NCBI GenBank assembly: GCA_002347185.1
Contig: DDXK01000075.1
Span: 1-14,061, forward strand
Source of the DNA: Desulfobulbaceae bacterium UBA2262
GTDB lineage: Bacteria; Desulfobacterota; Desulfobulbia; Desulfobulbales; Desulfurivibrionaceae
DNA length: 14,061 bases
Direction: 5' to 3'
A program made the position numbers and the translations under genes. Below the pieces are notes generated by a model that was not told the origin of the DNA, did not search any database, and saw only the letters and a list, made by a program, of their open reading frames with translations. Of this stretch, positions 1 through 5,491 are shown one piece after another. Numbering within the stretch: the stretch's first letter is position 1; every line of letters begins with the position of its first letter.

Positions 1-1326
1 GGTGTTCTTGTTGGCGCCCACGGTACCGTCCGCGCCCAGGCCGAAGAACATGGCGCGGGTGACGTCCTTGCCCTCGATGTCGAAGGAGGCGTTGTACTTG
101 AGGCTGGTGCGGGCGACATCGTCGTCCGGGCCGACGCAGAAGTGGTTCTTCGCCTTCTTGGCCGCCATGTTGTCGAAGACCGCCTTGACCATGGCCGGGG
201 TGAACTCGGCGGAGCCGAGACCGTAGCGGCCGCCCAGGATGACCGGCGCCTTTTTCAGGGTGCCGGCCTGAACCGCCTCGTTGATGGCGGCGGTGACGTC
301 GAGGTAGAGGGGCTCGCCTGCGGAACCGGGTTCCTTGGTGCGGTCGAGCACGGTGATCCTTTTCACGGTCTTGGGCAGAGCCTTGGCCATGGCAACGGCG
401 TCGAAGGGCCGGAAGAGGCGGACAACCACCAGGCCCACCTTCTTGCCCTTGGCGCGAAGATGTTCGGCGGTGGCGGCCACGGTCTCGGCGCCGGAGCCCA
501 TCATCACGACCACGTCCTCGGCCTTGGGGTCCCCGTAGTAGTCAAAAAGATGGTATTTGCGGCCGGTGAGCTTGCCGAACTTGTCCATGGTCTTCTGGAC
601 GATGGAGGGGCAGGCGTTGTAGAACGTGTTCACGGTTTCACGGCCGGTGAAGTAGACGTCTGGGTTCTGAGCGGTGCCGCGCATCATCGGCCGGTCCGGG
701 GAGAGGCCGCGCTCGCGGTGGGCGATGACCAGGTCCTCGTCGATCATTTTGGCCATGTCGTCGAAGGTGAGCTGCTCGATCTTCTGGATTTCGTGGGAGG
801 TCCGAAAGCCATCGAAAAAGTGCATGAAGGGGATGCGGCTGGCGAGAGACGCCTGGGTGGCGATGAGTGCCATATCCTGACATTCCTGGACGTTCTGGGA
901 GCAGAGCATGGCCCAGCCGGTCTGCCGGGCGGCCATGACGTCGCCGTGGTCGCCGAAGATGGAGAGGCCCTGGCAGGCCACTGAGCGGGCGGTGACATGG
1001 AAGACGGTGGGGGTCAGCTCGCCGGCGATCTTGTACATATTGGGGATCATCAGAAAGAGACCCTGCGAGGCGGTGAAGGTGGTGCAGAGCGCGCCGGTGG
1101 TGAGGCTGCCGTGCAGGGCGCCTGCCACGCCGCCCTCGGACTGCATCTGGGTGACCACCGGAATCGAGCCCCAGATGTTTTCCTGCCTGGCGGTGGCCTT
1201 GGTGTCGGCCTCGGCCGCCATGGGCGAGGATGGCGTGATGGGGTAGATCGTTATGATCTCGCTGGTGGCATAGGCCACGTGGGTACATGCCTGATTACCA
1301 TCAATGGTGACCATTTTCCGGGACAT
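1..1326 (-). CDS. nifJ: pyruvate:ferredoxin (flavodoxin) oxidoreductase, N-terminal part (3' end beyond window)
   Basis: The enzyme oxidatively decarboxylates pyruvate with CoA to acetyl-CoA and CO2, reducing ferredoxin or flavodoxin in the cytoplasm. It uses thiamine pyrophosphate and Fe-S clusters. The frame is open for 442 codons to the window edge; the family is about 1,170-1,200 residues, so about 37% is visible. Visible family blocks include the N-terminal YPITPSS motif, FTASQGLFLMIPNMYKI, FHVTARS, SIFGDHGDVMAARQTG, MHFFDGFRTSHEIQKIE, RGTAQNPD, ITVLDRTKEPG and GLGADGTVGANK at the edge. These cover domains I and II and the start of the gamma-like domain. YPITPSS is followed by PMAAEAD rather than the more usual TMGE, a mild variation. 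The ATG at 1326 is preceded by AAGGAG (1335-1340) with 8 nt spacing. The gene stands alone after a 236-bp spacer, so it probably has its own promoter. Identity is very secure; a single-subunit enzyme is assumed because the domains are fused. Confidence 0.95.
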   Translation of the reverse strand, partial: MSRKMVTIDGNQACTHVAYATSEIITIYPITPSSPMAAEADTKATARQENIWGSIPVVTQMQSEGGVAGALHGSLTTGALCTTFTASQGLFLMIPNMYKIAGELTPTVFHVTARSVACQGLSIFGDHGDVMAARQTGWAMLCSQNVQECQDMALIATQASLASRIPFMHFFDGFRTSHEIQKIEQLTFDDMAKMIDEDLVIAHRERGLSPDRPMMRGTAQNPDVYFTGRETVNTFYNACPSIVQKTMDKFGKLTGRKYHLFDYYGDPKAEDVVVMMGSGAETVAATAEHLRAKGKKVGLVVVRLFRPFDAVAMAKALPKTVKRITVLDRTKEPGSAGEPLYLDVTAAINEAVQAGTLKKAPVILGGRYGLGSAEFTPAMVKAVFDNMAAKKAKNHFCVGPDDDVARTSLKYNASFDIEGKDVTRAMFFGLGADGTVGANKNT

Positions 1327-1562
1327 AGACTCATCTCCTTCCATTGTTCAGAGGTTAATATGTTGTAAAATTCCGGCCAGTTGTCCCCTGCTGTCAACCG
1401 TGGGTATGGACAGGAGCAGACCAAAACCGTGTTAGCAGATGCTTGCCGAAGAAATGCGCACAACTCTTAATGCACAAATACGAGGAGTTAGGGCGCAGTT
1501 CTCCCGGTGATTGACCCGTGAATTTGCTAATCTAAACGAAGTTGGCGAGAATATCCAGATTT
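1327..1562 (-). promoter_or_regulatory. spacer between cysE and nifJ; probable nifJ leader/promoter region
   Basis: This 236-bp non-coding stretch is visibly more AT-rich than its neighbours. On the minus strand it holds a perfect -35-like TTGACA (1392-1397), but I see no good -10 at 16-19 nt; the nearest AT-rich stretch is around 1355-1372. The TTGACA also forms part of a short inverted repeat, CTGTC-N13-GACAG (1391-1413), which could be an operator. No convincing terminator for cysE is visible. The strong nifJ ribosome-binding site AAGGAG lies at 1335-1340. The promoter assignment is tentative. Confidence 0.35.
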
Positions 1563-2549
1563 TTATTTTTCGGCCGAGGTTTGCGCGCTTTTCATGATCA
1601 GTTCCGGTGATTTGAGCAGCACCTTGGTGTCCGGCGGCACCGAGTGGGTGAGCCAGGTGTTGCCGCCGATGACCGAGCGGGCTCCGATCACGGTGTCGCC
1701 ACCCAGGATGGTGGAGCCCGCGTAGACGGTGACCTCGTCCTCCAGGGTTGGGTGCCGCTTGCTCCGCCGGTCGAGATCTCCGGCATCGTCGCGTTTGAAA
1801 GAGAGGGCGCCCAGGGTCACCCCCTGGTAGAGCTTGACCCTGTTGCCGATGGTGCTGGTCTGGCCGATGACCACGCCGGTCCCATGGTCGATGAAAAAGG
1901 AGGAGCCGATGGTGGCGCCGGGATGGATGTCGATCCCGGTGATGCTGTGCGCGTGCTCGCTCATGATCCGGGGGAGAATGGGGACCGCCAGGCCGTAGAG
2001 CTCGTTGGCGATTCGGTAGACCGTGATGGCGTACATGCCGGGATAGCTGAAGATGATTTCGTCGTAGCTGCCGGCGGCCGGATCGCCCTCGTAGGCTGCC
2101 CGCACATCGGTGGCCAGGATTTCCCGCAACCTGGGCAGATCCTGAATGAAGCGAAAGGCGGTTTCCCGGCCGGCCTCTTCGCAATGAGAGCAGCTGTGCT
2201 CGTGGCGCAGGCATTCGTGGCGGATGGCATGGGTGATTTCCCTGGCCAGCCTTTCGTAGAGCCCTGAAATCTCCAGGCCCAGCTGATAGTTGAGGCTCAC
2301 CCGATCGATGCCCTGGTTTCGGAAGTAGCCGGGGAAGAGGATGTCGCGGCAGGAGTCGAGGATTTCGATGACATGCTGCCTGCTCGGCAGGGGCTCGGCT
2401 TCCACATGCTCGAAGCAGGCGTTGCCGGAGCAGGAGGCCACCACCTGGTCGACAATGCCGGGGAGGAGGGAGCGGTAATCGGCTTTGTTTTGCTGCTCCT
2501 TGGGACAGGCCTCGTTCTTGGCATGGGGAATTTTTTTTGCTGGGGCCAC
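1563..2549 (-). CDS. cysE: serine O-acetyltransferase (EpsC/SrpH-type)
   Basis: It transfers acetyl from acetyl-CoA to L-serine to form O-acetylserine, the first step of cysteine synthesis, in the cytoplasm. The protein is 328 residues. An N-terminal helical domain (about 20-200) contains the block ATDVRAAYEGDPAA and the family stretch DEIIFSYPGMYAITVYRIA. A left-handed beta-helix of hexapeptide repeats (about 205-305) follows, with DIHPGATIG, FIDHGTGVVIGQT (catalytic-type His near 222) and KRHPTLED (His near 266). It is longer than E. coli CysE (273 residues) and has a Cys/His-rich patch (HECLRHEHSCSHC, about 111-123) in the helical domain, as I recall for SrpH/EpsC-like members. I chose the GTG at 2549 because GGAGG (2556-2560) lies 6 nt upstream. 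A TTG at 2555 directly abuts that site and is less likely. The gene is transcribed divergently from the ABC operon. The symbol epsC would be equally acceptable. Confidence 0.93.
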   Translation of the reverse strand: MAPAKKIPHAKNEACPKEQQNKADYRSLLPGIVDQVVASCSGNACFEHVEAEPLPSRQHVIEILDSCRDILFPGYFRNQGIDRVSLNYQLGLEISGLYERLAREITHAIRHECLRHEHSCSHCEEAGRETAFRFIQDLPRLREILATDVRAAYEGDPAAGSYDEIIFSYPGMYAITVYRIANELYGLAVPILPRIMSEHAHSITGIDIHPGATIGSSFFIDHGTGVVIGQTSTIGNRVKLYQGVTLGALSFKRDDAGDLDRRSKRHPTLEDEVTVYAGSTILGGDTVIGARSVIGGNTWLTHSVPPDTKVLLKSPELIMKSAQTSAEK

Positions 2550-2591
2550 GGGCAACCTCCGGAATCAGGGCAGGGCGAAAGAGTATGCTTC

Positions 2592-2623
2592 ATTATATAA
2601 GGGGATTCGCCCATGTCTGGCAA
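2592..2623 (-). promoter_or_regulatory. probable sigma70-type promoter of cysE
   Basis: On the minus strand a perfect -10 hexamer TATAAT (2592-2597) lies about 40 nt upstream of the cysE start. A -35-like TTGCCA is at 2618-2623. The spacer is 20 nt, longer than the usual 17, so the -35 match may be fortuitous, or the overlapping TATATA may serve as the -10. It is the best promoter-like sequence in the divergent spacer. Confidence 0.45.
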
Positions 2624-2634
2624 GAGAAAGGGAA

Positions 2635-2704
2635 GGAGATTTCTCCGGAATTTTTTCCGCAATATGGTATAGAGAGGGTGGCCTCGGCCCGCCATGCCTG
2701 AGGC
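2635..2704. repeat. cluster of small inverted repeats in the cysE/ABC divergent spacer
   Basis: Three dyad elements lie side by side. GGAGATTTCTCC (2635-2646) has 5-bp arms. CGGAATTTTTTCCG (2646-2659) also has 5-bp arms. A hairpin at 2681-2704 pairs GCCTC with GAGGC and GGC with GCC around one bulged base and a 7-nt loop. The third would lie in the leader of the plus-strand ABC transcript; the first two could be operator half-sites. There is no U-tract after the hairpin, so it is not an intrinsic terminator. Function is unknown. Confidence 0.3.
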
Positions 2705-2753
2705 GGAGTGAGGCTGCGGGACAAAACGCCTGCGGGGGAGGAGCGAAAGGGGG

Positions 2754-3716
2754 ATGGGAAGCGGCATGGAAAAAGAGCTCAACAACGGCAGGCTTTCTGC
2801 CGCACCGGTAATCTCGGCTGCGGGGCTCGGCAAGTCCTTCGGGCCGCGGCGCGTTCTCGACGGCCTTTCCTTTACCCTTGCCCGGGGCGAAAGCGTGGGC
2901 TTTCTCGGGCCTAATGGCGCGGGCAAGACGACCTGCATCAATATTCTCCTCGGCCTGGTGGAAAAAAGCGCCGGCGAGCTGCGAATTTTCGGCCTGGAGG
3001 TGCCAAGGCGCCACCGGGAGATCAAGTACCGCATCGGGGTGGTGCCGCAGGCGGACAGTCTCGATCCCGATCTCTCCGTGGAGGAAAATCTGCTCACCTA
3101 TGCCGGCTATTTCCGCATTGCCCGGCGCCAGGCCCGGGAACGAACCGACGAACTGCTCCAGTTTTTCGCCCTCCAGAGCCGGCGCCATGAGATCATCGAG
3201 CAGCTTTCCGGGGGGCAGCGCCGGCGTCTTTTGCTGGCCAGGGCCCTGATCAACGAACCTGAACTCCTGATCCTGGATGAGCCCACCATCGGTCTCGACC
3301 CCCAGGCTCGGCACCTGATTTGGGAGCGCCTTGCCGTGCTGCAGGAGCAGGGCACCACCATGCTGCTTACCAGCCATTACTTGGATGAGGTCTCCCGCCT
3401 CTGCGGTCGGGTGCTCATCCTCGATCATGGCCGAATCGTGGCCGAGGGGCAGCCCCAGCAACTGGTCAGCGAGCTGGTGGGGAGCGAGGTCTATGAGGTG
3501 GAAGGAACCCCGGCGGAGCTCGATCTGCTGGCGCGGGATTTTGCCCGCTGCGACGCCAGCATGGAACGGGTGGGGGACCGCCTCTTTGTTTATGCCAGGG
3601 AGGATTGTTCCCGTTTGGAGTCGGTGCTGGGGGCGGCCCGTACCTGGCTGCGACGGCCGGCCAACCTGGAGGATCTTTTTATCCAGCTCACCGGCCGTTC
3701 ATTGCGGGAATCGTAG
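2754..3716 (+). CDS. ABC transporter ATP-binding protein (NodI/DrrA-like, ABC-2 exporter type)
   Basis: This is the cytoplasmic ATPase of an ABC-2 exporter, powering the permease encoded 38 bp downstream. The 320-residue protein carries Walker A GPNGAGKTT (52-60), Q-loop VVPQ (Gln 99), signature LSGGQ (151-155), Walker B LLILDEPT with catalytic Glu 176, D-loop GLDP and H-loop His 208 (TSHYLDE). A C-terminal extension (about 240-315) resembles the accessory region of drug- and nodulation-factor-type ATPases. A GGGGGAGGAG stretch (2734-2743) precedes the ATG at 2754 by 10 nt. A second in-frame ATG at 2766 is possible, which would shorten the protein by four residues. NodI annotations are common for this family outside rhizobia and do not imply nodulation. 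The exported substrate cannot be read from the sequence. Confidence 0.93.
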   Translation: MGSGMEKELNNGRLSAAPVISAAGLGKSFGPRRVLDGLSFTLARGESVGFLGPNGAGKTTCINILLGLVEKSAGELRIFGLEVPRRHREIKYRIGVVPQADSLDPDLSVEENLLTYAGYFRIARRQARERTDELLQFFALQSRRHEIIEQLSGGQRRRLLLARALINEPELLILDEPTIGLDPQARHLIWERLAVLQEQGTTMLLTSHYLDEVSRLCGRVLILDHGRIVAEGQPQQLVSELVGSEVYEVEGTPAELDLLARDFARCDASMERVGDRLFVYAREDCSRLESVLGAARTWLRRPANLEDLFIQLTGRSLRES

Positions 3717-3754
3717 TCTCCGCGGCACGAACGGCGGCCGCGCAAGGAAACAGC

Positions 3755-4513
3755 ATGAAGCGTGTATCTTTTTTCCCGGTCTGGCTGCGCAATGCCCGGG
3801 TCTGGCGCAAGCATGTCCTGGCCACCCTGATAGGCAACCTCGGCCAGCCTCTCCTCTTTCTCCTGGCCATGGGCTACGGCCTCGGGCGTGAGATGGCGCC
3901 CATCGGCGGTTTGAGCTACCTGCAGTTCATCGCTCCGGGCCTGGTTGCCAGCGCGGTGATGTACAGCGCCGCCTTTGAAACAACCTATGGCTCCTATACC
4001 CGCCTCGCCGTCCAGCAAACCTATGCGGCGATCCTCATGACCCCGCTCGGCCTGAGGGAGCTGGTGGTGGGGGAGATTGTCTGGGGAGCGAGCAAGGGGC
4101 TCTTCGCCGGCGTGATCATGCTCTGCTGCCTGCCCCTTTTCGGCGTCCTTCCCTCCCCATGGGTTCTGGCTCTGCTGCCGGTCCTCTTTGTCGCCGGGAT
4201 CTTTTTTGCGGCGAGCGGCCTGATCATGACCGCCCTGGCGAAAAATTATGATTTTTTTAATTATTTCATCTCGCTGGCAATCACGCCGCTCTTTCTCTTT
4301 TCCGGCATCTTCTTCCCCCTGCAGAACATGGCCCCCGGGGCCAGGGCCCTGCTCGAGTTGCTGCCCCTCACCCCCATCGTCAGCCTGGCCCGGATTTTTT
4401 GCTACGGCACCCTGCGGGAGCCGCTGCTTTTGAAGATTCTCGGCTCACTGCTGCTCGCTCTCCTCGCTTCGCTGCTGGCGATTTTTCTCCTCAGGCGCAG
4501 GCTGATCCGCTGA
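3755..4513 (+). CDS. ABC-2 type permease (NodJ-like)
   Basis: This inner-membrane permease pairs with the ATPase just upstream. It is 252 residues with about six hydrophobic segments: roughly 22-42 (LATLIGNLGQPLLFLLAMGY), 55-75, 105-130 (GLFAGVIMLCCLPLFGVL), 132-160, 170-190 and 228-248. The block SGIFFPLQNM before the last periplasmic stretch is typical of ABC-2 permeases of the NodJ/DrrB group. The ATG at 3755 is preceded by AAGGAAA. The frame stays open upstream to 3605 inside the ATPase gene, but that extension has no membrane character and overlaps the ATPase, so I rejected it. The gene ends in the palindrome shared with the convergent gene at 4522. A two-gene operon with 1:1 ATPase:permease is typical; the substrate is unknown. 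Confidence 0.92.
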   Translation: MKRVSFFPVWLRNARVWRKHVLATLIGNLGQPLLFLLAMGYGLGREMAPIGGLSYLQFIAPGLVASAVMYSAAFETTYGSYTRLAVQQTYAAILMTPLGLRELVVGEIVWGASKGLFAGVIMLCCLPLFGVLPSPWVLALLPVLFVAGIFFAASGLIMTALAKNYDFFNYFISLAITPLFLFSGIFFPLQNMAPGARALLELLPLTPIVSLARIFCYGTLREPLLLKILGSLLLALLASLLAIFLLRRRLIR

Positions 4514-4525
4514 AGGCGCCTTCAG
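4510..4525. terminator. perfect 16-bp palindrome over two convergent stop codons
   Basis: CTGAAGGCGCCTTCAG reads identically on both strands. It contains the TGA of the permease (4511-4513) and, on the other strand, the TGA of the CxxC protein gene (4522-4524), symmetrically placed. In RNA it would fold as a 6-bp stem with a GCGC tetraloop on either transcript. No real U-tract follows on either side. It might act as a weak bidirectional terminator or transcript-end stabiliser, or simply be a coincidence of GC-rich gene ends. Confidence 0.4.
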
Positions 4526-4779
4526 GCCTCTTCCTGGCGATGCCTGTTGATGAAGGCCTCGATTGCCCGTTGGCCGGGGAAGAGCCCGCAGAGCCGATCA
4601 TTGCCGATTCTGAGGGTTGGAACGGTCCGGATCCCGGCTTCCACGGCCCGGGAGAGGTTGGTGGTGATCTCGATGCGCTCGACGGCAAGGTCGGGATTCC
4701 GGGCGCAGATCTTCTTCAACACCCTGTCCACATAGAGGCAGCGCGGGCAGAGGATGGTCCGGTAAAATTCAATTCTCAT
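4522..4779 (-). CDS. small thioredoxin/glutaredoxin-fold protein with CPRC motif
   Basis: The 85-residue protein begins with a beta strand (MRIEFYRT) followed directly by CPRC (Cys 11, Cys 14). A helix follows, then ERIEITTN, and then TVPTL with the presumptive cis-proline at Pro 54. This is the minimal order of a thioredoxin/glutaredoxin fold. A third cysteine sits at 64. There is no signal peptide, so it is probably a cytoplasmic thiol-disulfide protein; the partner is unknown. The frame is open to an upstream start at 4857, but that would overlap the response regulator and adds basic, unstructured sequence, so the ATG at 4779 is preferred. The ribosome-binding site is weak (AAGAG-type). 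It lies 28 bp after the response regulator gene on the same strand and is probably co-transcribed, which hints at a redox link. The fold assignment is fairly safe; the function is not. Confidence 0.78.
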   Translation of the reverse strand: MRIEFYRTILCPRCLYVDRVLKKICARNPDLAVERIEITTNLSRAVEAGIRTVPTLRIGNDRLCGLFPGQRAIEAFINRHRQEEA

Positions 4780-4807
4780 GGGCGTACTCTTTTTCTCTTG
4801 ATGGATT

Positions 4808-5482
4808 TTACTCTTGCTGAGGATTTTCCTGGCGGCGTTGCGCCATGATCTTTTCATAATGCTCCGGGTAATGCTTCCGGAGACAGGCCGGGCAGACCGA
4901 GTGGCTGAATTCCGCTTTGGTGTGGCGGCCGATGTAGGCCTCCACCTGCTCCCAGTATCCTTCGTCGTTGCGGATGTTCTTGCAGAAGCTGCAGATGGGC
5001 AGAATTCCCTGCAAAACCTTGATTTCTTCCAGGGCGGCCTGCAGTTTGGCGAGCAGCTCTTCCCGTTCCCGATGATGCCGCGTCACCGCCTTTCTGGCGA
5101 GGATGTCGCGACTGCATTTTTCAACGGCAGCGATGAACTTCTCGATGTCCACCGGTTTGAGCACGTAGTGGTCGATGCCGGCCTCGATGGCCTGCAACAG
5201 GTACGAGGTTTCGCTGTAGGCCGTGGTGGCGATGATCTTGATTCCCTGTGATTTCTCCCGCATTGCCTGGGCCATTTGCAGGCCGTCCATCTCCGGCATG
5301 CGGATGTCGGTGACCACGAGGTCCGGAGAAAACTGGCGAAAAAGCCCGAGCCCCTCTCTGCCGTTTTCCGCCACAAGTACCTCCCTGGCGCGCCTTCTCA
5401 GGATCTGAGCAAGTTCCTCTCTGGTAACCGGGTCGTCCTCCACGTAGAGGATGGCGAGGTCGGGACGGTCGTCTGCCGGCAT
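4808..5482 (-). CDS. response regulator: receiver domain plus cysteine-rich C-terminal module
   Basis: The 224-residue protein has a CheY-like receiver (about 8-125) with acidic pair Asp 16/Asp 17, phospho-acceptor Asp 59 in VVTDIRMPEMDG, a Thr near 87 and Lys 109 in VLKP. A coiled-coil linker (about 135-158) leads to a C-terminal module (about 159-207) with CSFC (Cys 164, 167), then KNIRNDEGYWEQVEAYIGRH, then CPAC (Cys 197, 200) and LRKHYPEHY. There is no DNA-binding, GGDEF or EAL domain. Similar CxxC...CPxC tails occur on many sensor kinases and regulators of environmental bacteria without an assigned role, to my knowledge. Two CxxC pairs could bind zinc or iron or act as a thiol switch. 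The AGGAGG ribosome-binding site overlaps the stop of the kinase gene 9 bp upstream, so it is surely the kinase's partner. The output mechanism is unknown. Confidence 0.9.
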   Translation of the reverse strand: MPADDRPDLAILYVEDDPVTREELAQILRRRAREVLVAENGREGLGLFRQFSPDLVVTDIRMPEMDGLQMAQAMREKSQGIKIIATTAYSETSYLLQAIEAGIDHYVLKPVDIEKFIAAVEKCSRDILARKAVTRHHREREELLAKLQAALEEIKVLQGILPICSFCKNIRNDEGYWEQVEAYIGRHTKAEFSHSVCPACLRKHYPEHYEKIMAQRRQENPQQE

Positions 5483-5491
5483 GGTTCCTCC

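Noticed and set aside
142..984. 280-codon plus-strand open frame opposite nifJ
   Set aside because: The opposite strand encodes well-conserved pyruvate:ferredoxin oxidoreductase without interruption; the plus frame is Gly/Asp/Val-rich shadow sequence.
1435..1480. Possible CRP- or FNR-like site in the nifJ leader (repeated TTGTGC)
   Set aside because: The two TTGTGC copies are direct, not inverted, and do not fit TGTGA-N6-TCACA or TTGAT-N4-ATCAA.
2565..3461. 298-codon minus-strand open frame opposite the ABC ATPase
   Set aside because: The plus strand carries all ABC ATPase motifs in order; the minus frame overlaps it and has none.
4780..4857. Upstream start adding 26 residues to the CPRC protein
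   Set aside because: It would overlap the end of the response regulator gene, and the added residues are basic and unlike a thioredoxin-fold N-terminus; the ATG at 4779 starts directly at the first strand.
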